Below, piece by piece: positions 49,029 to 61,856 of a stretch of 64,000 nt of DNA (its first letter is position 1; the number at the start of each line of letters is the position of its first letter). Source of the DNA: Anastatus disparis (taxonomy: Eukaryota > Arthropoda > Insecta > Hymenoptera > Eupelmidae); the NCBI GenBank assembly GCA_017163975.1, contig JAFFSR010000237.1, positions 3,782,001-3,846,000 on the forward strand. The letters are read 5' to 3'. The position numbers and the translations under genes were made by a program. The notes under the pieces were generated by a model, which was not told where the DNA came from, searched no databases, and was given only the letters and a program-made list of their open reading frames with translations.

Positions 49029-52000
49029 TGTAATTGTAACAGTTCTTTGCTCATTTGACTGTAAAAGATTCATACTTATATAAAATTTAAACTGGTATTA
49101 TTTAAAAAATAAACAGGAAATTAGAAAATTATAAAACTCTTTTTAGCACGCAAAACTTTAATTTTAATATTTCATTAAAATTCTTCATATACACAATTTC
49201 ATAATATTGATTTTATTCAAATTTCAAGCTCTAAAACAAATGTCAAAAGCAACGGTATTACTAATCAATAGAAAGAAAATATAATGTTCACTAGAATAAT
49301 TTGCATTACAAACAAAATATTTTAAAAATCACATAAAAATAACTATAAAACACTTCAACTATCGACACTTGACTCTCTTTCCACTACTTCAAATCTCTGA
49401 ACAATACAACGACAATGTACATTCTCGCGGCTAATAATCCACTTTTAAAATTCCTTTATTTTTCTTCTTTCCATTTTCTAAAAGCACTATAAGCGTTAAA
49501 AGTATATTTCGATCACTCGATATATATATATATAAAATCCTCTAGCAATCAGATTAACGTTTATATAGAGTTACTTTTTTTACCTGATGATGCTTTACGT
49601 GCGAGCTCCAACTTTGAACTGGCACCTTTCTTTCTTTCTTCTTTTTTTATTATTTCACACTGTCATGTGAAAAGTAAAAGGGGTAAAAGTTCTAAGCTTA
49701 CTCTTTTAGAAGCGTTGGGTATAGAGAGGAAAAATTTTTTCTATTAAACCCCTTCCCTTCCTTCCTTCCTTTTTTTGGATTAGACGGAGAAGCCATGGGA
49801 GAAAATGTTTTTTTTTTTTGTAGTTGTTGATGATTGTTGTTCGTATATTATATGTATGATGAAGAAGTTGGTGCGTAAGCTGAAAAGTATTTGTAGTACT
49901 TTTAGGATTAGGGCGTTTTGTGATCAATAAGTAGTAAAATTTATGTCAATTTTTTTAACGTTTTAGTTACAAATATCGTATAATTTATTTGAATTAAAGT
50001 GATCTTAGGATATTATTTATTACACAGAGTATAAAAATGGATATTTTTGTAAAAATAAATGAACTTAATTTTTATTTCAAAATGAATAGACATAAATGGG
50101 TTTGATTGTTTGTTTTTAGTAGTAAAAATATGATTCAACAATTAATTTTTGCATTCTATGCACCCCATAACATATTTATATTAAGATAAAGAAAATAATA
50201 CCAAACATCAGCGTTTAATTTTCCAATAAAAAAAATTTGCTATAATTTATCATAGGATATAGCCAGCAAAATATATAGTAATCCGCAACGCCTTTAAGCA
50301 GAACAGATCTTGGGTTATAGTAATCGCAATAAAATTTTACGGCGAAAAGAAGAGAAAAAAAATGCGTACGATTTATACGCTCGACGTGCTTGGAGATTTT
50401 TTCGTCGCCCATTACGTCTTATACTGGCTATCTTCTTATACAAGAGTGTATATACCCTTTCACGTAGTCTCATATATGAATATAAGATTTTTTGATACCT
50501 TCGGACCATTGGGCATAGGTCAGGCAGAAGTTTGATTCTTGTTGTTGAAAAGAAAACTTTTGAAGTATGTAGATTTTGTGGATGGCAAAAAAGTAGGGAT
50601 AGCTTACTGGGATCTTTTTTTTTCATTTTTTCGGTAGGGTACGCGTAATTGGAAATTGTGACTTTAGTAGTGATTGTTTAATAAAAAAGGATTTTTTTTT
50701 TAAATTTGGTTATTTCGATAAGAAATGTTTACAACAATTAGAACAAGTTTGATTTTGATCAGAGTCGTTATTTGAAAAAATTAAAAATCTACGATGATTA
50801 ATAAAATAAAATTTGAAAAACTAGAAATTTTTTAGATTCTTTTATCCTCAATATTTCGATTTTGAATCAGTTCGCATAATATACATCATAATACGCACGT
50901 ACATATGTATATATGTGTGTGTATTATTTACACATAAAACGAAGCACCGAAGACGTTAAAGATTGAGACTTGCAGAACAGACTTTGCCGACCCCCCAAAT
51001 CCGCGGATAACGGCTCTACGTCGAAGCCTTGAAAAGCTAGAAGAACATTTTTTCCTTATACATGCACGTAACTATTATAGGTATAGAAGAAGTTCCAACG
51101 AGAAAAAAAAACGACAAGTCATCGAAATCTGATAAAAAAATGATACGAAAAGGAGAGAGATAGAATGAAGAATATTGAAGTTATAGGTAAGGGCTGGTAA
51201 ATTTGGCGAGGGCGAGAAAAGCAAAAAAAAATATCCATTGGGGCGCGAGAAATATCTTTCGAGGTGGTTTCTTTTCTCTTCTAGAAGAAATCGTTCTTGA
51301 TTGGATTTTCTTCGATTTCATGGGACAAATAGCATATCTTATGTTATTTTTTATATATAAAAATAAGGACAATAATGAAATAATGCCTAGTGAAAAAAAT
51401 GTAATTTTTATTCGATTTTTTTGTATTGACTGAACCTATTTTTAGCCCTTTCTTGTAATCTATTTAATTATTAGTTATCGGATCATCGAGAAACATATTT
51501 TTTTTCGTGATCTGCCGAGGGCTATATCGATTTCAGATAAATAAATTTATTAGTCAAATTTGTCAAGACATTATAATTATTATTCCAATATTCACGTCTG
51601 GATGTAATAACTTCAACAATAGATTAAACATCTTTAAACTTACCATTAAAAAAAACTAAAAATTTCGATTTCAAAATATTTTTAACGTTTGCCAAAGTAA
51701 ATTAAACTTCAATTTAAATAAAATAAAAGATATTTTCCACATACAGATATATATATATCTATAGTATACGTAACAGAAGGTTATATTCGAAAAAGCGATC
51801 AAATGAAAAATGCATTTTGCATTCGGTTTCTGTAAAAAAAAAAATAATAGGGATAGAAAGGGAGGGGGGAGGGGGTACAATAGTATCATCCAACTCTTAC
51901 TGTCGCGAGAGCAGCAGGAAAAAAAAGGCTTTTTGAAATTTTAATGCCGTTACGCGGCTCGATTTCCGAAAGGCTCTCTCTCGAGGGGTGACAGAAAAAA

Positions 52001-52522
52001 GAAGAGAGAGAGAAGCAAGCGAATCGCGAAGAGTTTAAAATAAAAAAAGAGAGAGAAAGAAGCGAAAGCACGAAAAAAAAAGAAGAGAAGAGAGAAAATA
52101 TAAGTATAAGGCCTATATACACACGTATATACATAAACCGACGGCCATTACCTTCGATTTTGAAATAAATTGCTTACCATAAACAGGGTGGTCCATAGGA
52201 ATACATACGAGCACGTTTATCCCTGTACCAAAGAACACAACGAGAACCTTTATTTTTTTGCTTTCTTTCTTTTTTTTCAGCTTTCGAAGGTTTTCTTTTA
52301 CCCTCTAGAAGAATTGTTTTGTCTTTTTTTTTGTTGAAGGCTTTGTTAAAGGTTAAATAAACATTTTGATGAAGAGAATTCAGTGTGTAAATAAATAATT
52401 AGTAAAAAAAGCAAATACAATTATTCAAAAGTTAGATTTAGTAAAAAAAAATAATGTAATGCATTTAAGAATATTGGTATTATACCTTTCCTGGTTGCTT
52501 TAAAGAAGCTTTTTTTTTTTTT
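49029..52522. other. Non-coding DNA
   Basis: No gene is supported. Simple-sequence tracts (pyrimidine runs near 49620-49660, purine runs near 52000-52100) explain the open frames. Confidence 0.45.
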
Positions 52523-52716
52523 TTTAACTTCGCTATATTTATGCTATGCTATTTTTGCTATGCTAATCAGCGACGGAGCTCGTAAGTGTGTTTGTGAACA
52601 AAGCACATGTAACGTACAGTGGTGCTTGCATAGATCGGCTGCCGAGAGCGGGATTCGAACTCAGAACCCCGAGATTACGAATCCAACGCTCTAACCGAAT
52701 GAGTCACAGATCGACT
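52523..52716 (-). mobile_element. tRNA-derived SINE, copy 6
   Basis: Reverse-oriented copy next to a poly-T run, which is the plus-strand image of the SINE's A-rich tail. B box GGGATTCGAACTC near 52651-52663. The head is more diverged than in the other copies. Confidence 0.85.
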
Positions 52717-54753
52717 CGGGGAAAAAGTTATTATCATTATAGTGATGGTGTTAGAAGTGCTTTAAATTTTTGTCCATCGAGATATAAGATTGGGTCAATC
52801 GCAAAAGCAGTTTATGATATATTAAGCCACATGATAATATAGAAAATGTAATTTAAAAAAGGAAATTACCTATGATCTCTAATGACATTTAATAAACAAT
52901 TTCTCAATTTGAAACACAAAAATTTCATAATAATCAGTAACAAATCAATAATAATTTAAATATTTTTTTTTTCTAGAAAAAAAAAGCCAAAGTTTACAAT
53001 AGCACTTAGCATCATTATTTTTCTTCTTAACATCCAATAATCCAAGTTCCTCGAGAAACACAAAAGGCAATTTTCATTCCTTAAGCACAGTGGCTCAAAA
53101 CTTTTTCTGACAAGCGTCCGAGCATCCGTACACCCAACATTCATAAGAAGTTAAAATTTTTTTTTCTCCTTTTTGTTCGTATACTGTCGAGCACCGATAA
53201 GACTACCACCAGCACATCTAATGCTTAAAAAAAGAAGAAAAAAGAAGAAAGAGAAAGAGAGAAAATTCAGGAACGAAAGGGCTTCCCCGACAAATGGCCC
53301 GTCACGATTCTCGTAAATCAAGGGACGTACAAGTCTCAAGCGTGCTAAAGGGAGCAAGAGAAAGAAGAAGAAGAAGAGAGAGAAAGTGTCACGCTCTGAC
53401 TCGCGGTCGCGCGCGCGGTAGTAAGAAAAGCCCTGGGCGCACATACAACCATCGGGGACCAGTGTATAAGTGAAGCACCGAGGGACAAAGGAGATATGTA
53501 TGCAATCGAATCGCTCTGGACAAAAGTAAAGAAAACAAAAAAGAAAGAGCTTTAATTTTAAATAGTTTTCAAGTTTTTGTTTTTGAAAATGTTTTTATTT
53601 TTATTTCACTGGAATTGAAATTATTTATTATTGAGTAATGGAAATATTAATGTTATCATGTTGTTTAAAAATGAGATTGATAATAAGTATTCTATTGATA
53701 CAATTTTTATATGATCAATGGCAATTATACAATATTGTAGTGGAAACAATAAAAAAGCGATTAATAACTATAAAGAAAGTAGAATGGTCTGTGGCTCAGT
53801 ACTTGAAAAAAGCGTTTTTTGACCCTTTTGAAAAAAAAATCATTGAACAATTTCAAGTTTAATCATTCAATAAGATATTTTTTTTATAAAATTTTTAGAG
53901 TCAAATAAGTTAAATTAAGATCACCATATTATTGCATCACCTTTAAAAGATCATTAAATCTTACTAACAATGTATAGTTTAATTGAGCAACATATGGACT
54001 TTAGCATTTTGGAGATAGCCCAAAAAATTTTTTCTTATATTTTTTGAATTGGTGCACATAGCTTCATTTTCCAATTTTCTTTTTTTATGTAAATATTATA
54101 AGAAAGTGAATTGAAATGAATTAACAAATATATGAAAAATACAACATTATATTTTACTAAACATTTAAATTTATAAGTAAAAATAAAAGGCTAAATTTAT
54201 CATAGGTAATATTTTCTAAGATTATTGCAAGTTTGATCAACTAAAGACCAAAATAAACTTAACCCTTTGGTTAGCAAAGGGTCGTTAAACCTCTACTCAT
54301 CATATCTTTCATTTGACGCGCCTCATACGACGGTGCCTCTAAAGTTACCAATTCCAGGTACGCGTATGTGCCCGACTTAGGTAAAAAAAATTGAAATATA
54401 TACATGCATGTACATAGAACCGGAAAGGGTTACGTGTGCCGTTACGCAAAAATCGAGGTCGAAAGAAAATTTTTTAAATATTTGAATTAAACCCTTTTTC
54501 TCGTGGAGGAAAAAAGGGGTGGTGGATTATCAAAAATAAAAAAAAAAAAATATAGAAAGGTTCTTTTTACCTGAGTAAGAAACCTTTATTTTTTTTTTTG
54601 CTCCCTTATTATTCGCTTCGATCCTTTTTTGCATCTGCTTGTGCAGCCACAAAAATATGCTCCATGTAAAATTATGTTAATGGATTATATGTATACATAT
54701 CCTTATAAAGCGAGGGACCTACGGTAAAAATTCCATACGAACGTATGTGCGTT
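52717..54753. other. Non-coding DNA
   Basis: No gene is supported. A 74-codon plus-strand frame (53638-53862) has a hydrophobic start and a varied composition, but no homology that I recognise and no promoter or splice context. Confidence 0.45.
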
Positions 54754-55150
54754 TATGTCCTCGTAGGCCGTATTCGTGTCAGTATGTAAAGAGCATGCTA
54801 AATTTGTATTGGCATCCCATATGTCTCAGACGCGCTCCTCGACTTATTGCAAGAATTATATGTCTTCCTGAGACATATTGAGACTCAATATGTCTCAGGA
54901 GAAATCAATATGGCATCACCGATCCTACTATGTTTCGTTCAATATGTCAAAGAGCAATCATATTGAACGTAGGTTAGTGAAAAAAAAATGACTCGTGCTT
55001 CGACAGCAGCTATACTAATTACAAAATATCAATCTAAGAAACAAAAGAAAAAATCAATAGAACTAAAATTTAATTTTAAAAGTATTGAAAAAAAGATTAA
55101 TATTTTCAACTAATAAGTTATATTTCCTCATACGGCCTACTTCGGACATA
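54754..55150. mobile_element. MITE with TATGTCC ends (397 bp), containing nested hairpins
   Basis: The left end (TATGTCCTCGTAGGCCGTAT) and the right end, read in reverse complement, match over about 20 bp. Inside are two near-perfect hairpins: 54866-54900, with 17-bp arms and a single central base, and 54936-54969, with 11-bp arms around CAATATG. No transposase is present. The TA at each border may be a TA target duplication, as for mariner-type elements, but this is inference. Confidence 0.6.
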
Positions 55151-55158
55151 AAATCATC

Positions 55159-55324
55159 TATGTCCTTTGGCCGTTTATTCAGGTGGAATCTGAATCTCGA
55201 ACAATCTTTGCCGCTTGAGCAGAAATCTACCTCGGGCGCGCTTCGCGCGCCCTCGGCAATTTCAGCTCAAACGACAAACATTGTCCTCGATTCATATTCC
55301 ACCTGAATACGGCCAAAGGACATA
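55159..55324. mobile_element. Fold-back element with TATGTCC ends (166 bp)
   Basis: The ends TATGTCCTTTGGCCGT and ACGGCCAAAGGACATA are perfect inverted repeats. The pairing continues inward through TATTCAGGTGGAAT, with gaps, to a GC-rich central hairpin (GGGCGCGC, TTC, GCGCGCCC). It lies 8 bp from the 397-bp element with the same terminal 7 bp and a similar next block, so both seem to be one family. Confidence 0.75.
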
Positions 55325-56628
55325 TATAACTAATACGTATGGGTTCTTTTGCAACCCATTAAACTTTGAAAACTTTTGACAATGCTGATGTAGAATAAGA
55401 AAAAGTATAATAATAAGAGATAGAGGCTTGAGATATATAGGCTGGAAATGAACGGAAATAGGGTCTTGACATTTCTTCTTTTTTTATTGAAGATGCACTG
55501 CTAGTTTGCGTTTTTTGATACCTTCTGATTCAATCTTCCGATATACTCTTTTTTTTGTTTGTTATATGGAGATATAGGTCAGATTTTGACAATGTAATAT
55601 ACTTTTATTTACTGAAGTTTTTAGCATATCAGCTACTTTTTCAAAATTTTTAAATTTAACTAATACAGTTTTATTATCGTCTTACGATTTTTTGTTGGTT
55701 GTAAAATCAATTTGTTATTACCATAGAAATAAGATAAAATCTCATAATAAAATTACTGGAAAAATAAAATTTTGTATCAAAAACATTTCTTCCTTAAATA
55801 TTCGAATTTAGAAAATTCTTTCAATAATCATAATAAGATACAAAAGAAGAATAGAAAAAATTTGATACCATTTGTACTCATCAAAATACCTAACAATCGT
55901 TATACATTATTCCTCAAACAAAGAATTTTGAAAAACTCCTTTTTTTTCTTTAAAACACGCAGCTTATTTATGACCGAAATGTTGAAGTCGTTAGCTAACA
56001 AGCAATTCATGGTTCGACTTTATATATACATTTTTTTTTAACTCTATTCTTCGAAAGCATATACCGCCAAAGGGATGCGCCTAAAGGCGACAGATGGGGT
56101 TAAAAAAATTGTGAAAAGGATTATAGGGAAGCATCGAACGACTGTTGATCCTCTTCCCATTTTCATTTTCGGGTTACGCGCCCGCGACCTTTTTTTTTGC
56201 TCTCTCTCTACGTATATCTATAGTGCGCTCTCTAACGCTTCGTCACTAACGTAGGATCATCCGCATTACATTTCCAAATTGAAGATGGAATCAGTTATTC
56301 GGTGAGTCTACTTCGTTCGAGGGTTTTTTTTTTCAGAGAAAATTACTTTTCAATTTATGGTTATAGTTCATCCTCGGACATCTTTAAAAATACATCGTGG
56401 ATGGATAATTTTATTGAGAATAAAATTATATTTTTCAAAGTTGGATGTATATAATTTTAACAAAAATAAATATTTTAATTATAGACTACTTGGGTTTAAA
56501 AAAAAATTTTATTTAAAATAGTTTTATCAGTAATCGGAGTAGGCAAAAATATGTAACGTTCAGGCATTACCTCTTCCATGAAATTATCGACACAAAGATT
56601 TATTAAGTAATAGATTTATTCTCTTTTA
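55325..56628. other. Non-coding DNA
   Basis: No gene is supported; AT-rich with a few pyrimidine runs. Confidence 0.45.
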
Positions 56629-56672
56629 AATTTTATTCAACATCGCTATATTTATGCAATTAACTTGTAATA
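56629..56672 (-). mobile_element. SINE 3'-end fragment
   Basis: TTTATTCAACATCGCTATATTTATGC (in two parts, 56632-56656) matches the tail region of the SINE family with a few changes; the head is missing. It lies about 75 bp from full copy 7. Confidence 0.55.
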
Positions 56673-56745
56673 CGATTTTTTCACTTTAAAAAAAAATTAT
56701 ATAAACAAACAATATTTCCTAAAACAGAATCAGTTTTTTTAAAAT

Positions 56746-56937
56746 TTTATTTAACGTTGCTGTATTTATGCTATAATAGTTATGCTAATCAGCGACGGAG
56801 ATTGTCAGTATGTTTTTGAACAAAGCACATGTAAGATACACAGTGGTGCTTGTACTGATCGGCCGAGAGCCGGATTCGAACTCGGGACCTCGAGATTGCG
56901 AATCCATCGCTCTACCAACTGAGCCACTGACGAACTC
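56746..56937 (-). mobile_element. tRNA-derived SINE, copy 7
   Basis: Reverse-oriented copy with tail at left (TTTATTTAACGTTGCTG), B box GGATTCGAACTCG near 56871-56883 and head CTACCAACTGAGCCACTGA near 56911-56929. Its translation gives the SVAQLVERWIRN-type peptide that tRNA-derived SINEs often add to protein databases; it is not a gene. Confidence 0.88.
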
Positions 56938-59900
56938 TTTAATAGATTTGTTTTAAAATGATGTAATATTGTATATGATTCGTACATAGTTATCGACATT
57001 ACAATTCCCCAAATTTAAATTTTTATTAGGAAATTTTCTGGAATATTTCTATATACTATGCCTATAATTGGTTAAAATGGAAAGCTATAGTGATATAGTA
57101 GTGTAAAATTTTGGATTAAAAATAAAAATTTGGAAAACTATAATTTCAAAGTTACATGATCGTATTGGAGAATTTTTAAATGACAGAAAACAGTCAAAAA
57201 ATATATAGTATACATTCGCTTTAAATTAAAAGAATATATGTTTGATGTACTATTATAACAATAACCTTGTTTCGCTTTCACAATGCAAACATTGTTTTTA
57301 TTTAACATTGTAAGTGAATACGTAGAAATACAATAGAATAAATTATAGAATTTTATAAGAAATTTATAGAATTTATATAAGGATAATTTAGAATTTCACA
57401 AAAATTAATTATCAATTAATTTATATAATTTGTACATAGAGCGATTTTCATAAAAGGAATTTAAACATTGTATATTGTATATCTAACGCAAAAGTTATTG
57501 CAAAATGTTCCGTATTATTTGTCTAATAAATTATTTTCAAAAATAAAATAAGCTTTGGTTTATCAAATTAGATAAAAATTAAAAACGATCGATATAGTAT
57601 ATAAATATTTTATTATATATTGTTTCTATTATTATATATATATTTTTGATATTGATAAATTCAAGCTAAGATACTTTTTATACCTTCACTGTCTATAGAA
57701 CGTCTTAAAATGTTCAAAAAAGAGCAGTAAAAACTAAAGCAAACATAATCCTTACAAGGTTCAATATTGAATACATAGTAAGCGAAGATGTGTTTTTAAG
57801 CTAATAAACTAAACTGTTAATTAAAATCATTCAATCATCAATTACAGACATATAAATAGGTTTACATATCAGACAAAATAATTCAAAGGCCACTTAAACC
57901 GACGTTCTTACAATGGATGACAAAAAAAGAAAAATCCACAAAAGGCCCATACATACGTACTTGTACGTATGTGCGATATCTGCGTGAAATCTTTTAGCCA
58001 CACGAGTGCGTGCTTTTCGTGCGCATCTCAAGCATTTGGAGGTTAAGGAACCTAAAGGGGAGTCTTTTCGCAGATAGATTTTTCAGATAATTTTACAGAA
58101 GCGTCCGAGCGCATTCAAGAGTACACTTTACAAGTACAAAAGATGGGTATCGCGGATAAGGTATTCAAAAGGAACCTTTTTTTTTCATATACGCATTTGA
58201 ATGTATTAACCATTACCGCGGCAAACCCTTAAATATCAAATTGTGTGGGATGCCCATGATTCGAGTAGTACTTTGCACCCCTTTTTTTCTCCTTCAAGTA
58301 CTTTTGCGTGATTTTTGCATTTTTCTTTCTTTCTTTCTTTGTTTTTATAATTAGGTTGTCCAGTTTTTTTATTATCTTGTTACGGAAATGATATTTCAGG
58401 GGGGTTGTTTGGGGTGAAAAGAGCTATTAAATACTTTGAAATTTACATAAGTAATATTCAAAATTTGTGCTTGAAATTTTAACAAAAATTTATTTATTTT
58501 CTTTTTTTATTCATAAGGCGTTAGTATTATACAAAATATACCATAATGTAGAAATAAAAAAAATTTAGGAAAAAAATTCTATAACCAGGGCAATTTATCA
58601 ATATATATTTCAATTAGCCTCTCGAGAATATCCGTAAAAAAACACTCAAAAAACGATAAACTCGGTTAATTCGTAACCTGTAACATATCATGTTAGTCAA
58701 ATAAAGAAAAAAAAGAAGCGAAATAGAAATCATGTATCGTTACGGGGTACGCCAGAGCCTTTTAAATCAGATATAAGCTATTTGAGAGGCGTCATTTACG
58801 CGCTTTTGTAGACAATTTCTCGGTAACCGCCCCTGTTTTGGTGTCGGTTTTCAGCTTTTTTCACCCAAAAATCACCCTCGACCCTATTGTTGTGTCATAC
58901 GCTTAGACGAATTTCTATTTTTTTTGCCTCGTTTTTTTTCTTTCTTTTTTACAGAAGCGCGTAATCCAAAGTAGCGAAGGGGAGTCTGGAATTTCAAGCT
59001 TTATCGCTAACAGATGAAAGAAGAAAAAAATATAAAAGGGACAGGTTGGTCACTGCTAGCAGGTTCATGTGCCGTATAACAACGGTAATCGCTCGTATAA
59101 GTTGATTTCCGTTAAGGGATGGAAAAAAAAGAGAAAAAATATTTCTCTTTTCAAAGGGAAACAGGTGTAATCCATCATACATGAATCAATTTGGGTAGTA
59201 AACGAAATTATTTAAGAATTGTGGTATATACGTAATTTGGGAAGGATTTTTTTTATAGAATATTCAATTTTAACCTCAGATAATTAAATCATTAGAAAAA
59301 CATTAAATTGAAATTATTGATTTATATAATGCTAAAATTAAAAATGTTATTATTTAAAATTAAACAGTAATTTGTTTCAATATAATTATTAAAATTTGTA
59401 TTAAATAGAATACTCTTTTGATTATAAAAAATTATTTTAAAGTTATTTGAAAATCCGTTATTTTTTTGTGTATTTAATTACATTGAAAAATAACGAATAC
59501 ATCTATAAGTTAAGTAAAAAACTGTTATAATTTTAAAATGAAAATAATTTTAATCCAAAAAATCATTATTCTTATTGATCTGTAATAAAAATTTGGGGCG
59601 CCCTAATGAAAGAGTCACGCTTAGATTATTCATAAGGCAGGTGATAAAAAACGTCCATATATGAATTAGTTCTAGCTTCCGATCGTAGAAAATTGGAAAA
59701 TGGATATCGTCATCTGTAGATCAAATGAACGCAGTCTCTCTCTCTCTCTCTCGCTCTTCTCAACCCTTTCAATATTATTGTATACGCATGTATAACGGTT
59801 TGCTCGCCCTCCTCTTTTTCTCGCAGCAGGGAGAAAATAAATTAAATTATTTTTTTTTTCTCCTAACGCATGCTCGCGGTGTATACGGTATACGCTTGCT

Positions 59901-60001
59901 CGTTCTTTTGTATGGAAGTTTGACTATTTTGCATCTCAGGTAACAAAGGTATTGGAATTATATTAGTTTTGCGATTTTAATTTTTTTTCGAAGCTTTGTT
60001 G
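56938..60001. other. Non-coding DNA
   Basis: No gene is supported. A small perfect hairpin (ACATACGTAC, TT, GTACGTATGT) lies near 57951-57972. A (CT)n tract is at about 59737-59755. Confidence 0.45.
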
Positions 60002-60098
60002 CCCTGGTAGAAAGTTAACAAGCAGTTAGCTAAAAACAAGCTAATTTAGTCATTTTTAACAAGTTTTTAACTGGTTTCCTGCTAACTTTCTACCAGGG
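60002..60098. mobile_element. Fold-back MITE (97 bp)
   Basis: The ends CCCTGGTAGAAAGTTA and TAACTTTCTACCAGGG are perfect 16-bp inverted repeats. Pairing continues imperfectly inward through the AACAAG/AGCAG blocks. There is no coding frame. No clear target duplication is visible in the flanks. Confidence 0.65.
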
Positions 60099-61302
60099 TG
60101 ATTATGTTTGAAATATTTGAAAAAATGTGATATACTATATATTTAATAATTTATAATAAAATCAATATTGATTAAATCAATAAATTAAAGTTTGTGTTAT
60201 AATTTTTCAATTGCAAAGAAACATTATTTTTTATAATTTATTAAATTTTTTTCTGCACTTCCAAAATAAAGTTACTAAAGTTAATTTTAAATAAACATTA
60301 TATTAAGTGTGATCATAAGTTAATTAGTAATTTATTTAAACAATTTTCTTCCATTTATAAACAAACTTTTTTTTTAAATTTTTAATCAAACCACAAAGAA
60401 ACCTAAGCGCACTACAACTAAAAAATAAAAAAAGGAATAATTTTCACGATTATCGATTAGGGTTTTAGAGTAAAGTAGCACACGTGCGTACATGCACGCA
60501 TACATTGCGCGTAAAAAAGGGGGTTCCTTTTTTTATTATTATATATGCATTCGCGTTGAATAGCGAATGAGGCGCATAAGTAAATTCGTCATTGCGTAAC
60601 ACTTTGGGGATTGAAGAGTTTAAAAAAAAGTAAAAAAGGGTCCATGGGAGGTTTCGAAAAACCCTTTTTTTGCTACCTGGCCCCCACCCAAGGAATCTAA
60701 TGCAATGCCTCAGGTAAGAAAAAATTTTTTTTTTATTATTAAGTACAAGCCTTACATATTACAGCTCTTATTATGAGGACGGAAACGGCGGTGTATGCCA
60801 CAGTCGAAATCGAGAACTCTTGAAGAAGAGATCGTTTTGGATTTCTTATTTTTATGTGCTAAGGTGTTTTTGGTGTGTCCGAGAATTATGGAGTTGTGTC
60901 TTTGGATTTGGAAGATGAAAACTATTGAAGAGAGGTTCTTTTGGGATGGAAAGGTAAGATATGAATTTAAAAAAAATTCTGATTGACAGTGTAGGATAAT
61001 TAACAAGTGGAACTTCCAAATTCAATATTTAAAATTAAAATTCATTCATAAACATTCAACTTAAAAAAATGTTTAATATTTATAAATTCACGTGATATCT
61101 AATTTTAAACCTTTGTAAAATATTTTTTCTAAAAAATTTAAAATAAAGAACTAAATTAAAATATTAAATAAGGAATTAAATTACCAAATTAAAAATTAAA
61201 AACCACCAATTAAATAATATTAATAATTTTTCTTTTTTTTTTAAATAAATAATAATTTGAAACATCAGTTCTCCAAACACAATTTCAATATAACCAAGAA
61301 CC

Positions 61303-61305
<3 letters not shown>

Positions 61306-61377
<72 letters not shown>
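61306..61377. repeat. (TA)n microsatellite
   Basis: About 36 uninterrupted TA units. Confidence 0.95.
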
Positions 61378-61379
<2 letters not shown>

Positions 61380-61782
61380 GGACATCAGAAGCTAGGAGTA
61401 AAAAGCATTTCAGTGGAATATATTGTTAAAATTGATTCGCTACTCGTAAATATCCGCAATGCTCTTATAGCTGAGTTTTTGCAATATGCAAAGTGGCCGG
61501 GCTTATCTTTACACTGTCGTCCGTTCGGATATATAGGCAAAAACACGTCGGGACTATCCACACGGGCTCTCTCTCTACTACATACACTATGCTTTAAACT
61601 TTGGTATATAAGAAGAACTAAGAGATAGAACGAGCGAGAGAAAGAGTAAGAGTGTATATGTATATAGTATGAGGGGATTTTAGTAGCATAAATGCGAGGG
61701 TGAGCTACTCAAGCGTTACGATGGAAATTGGAGTGCGCTCTTCTGGGCTTTATGTTATATATAGTAGTGCTTGGTCAGCAAG

Positions 61783-61808
61783 ATATATATATATATATAT
61801 ATATATAT

Positions 61809-61849
<41 letters not shown>
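61783..61849. repeat. (TA)n microsatellite
   Basis: About 33 TA units with one AG interruption near 61810. Confidence 0.93.

Positions 61850-61856
<7 letters not shown>

Noticed and set aside
54866..54900. MicroRNA precursor
   Set aside because: A 35-bp palindrome with a one-base centre has no loop for Dicer processing and is embedded in a fold-back element.
56805..56999. Minus-strand frame with SVAQLVERWIRN
   Set aside because: It is translation of the tRNA-derived SINE head, not a gene.
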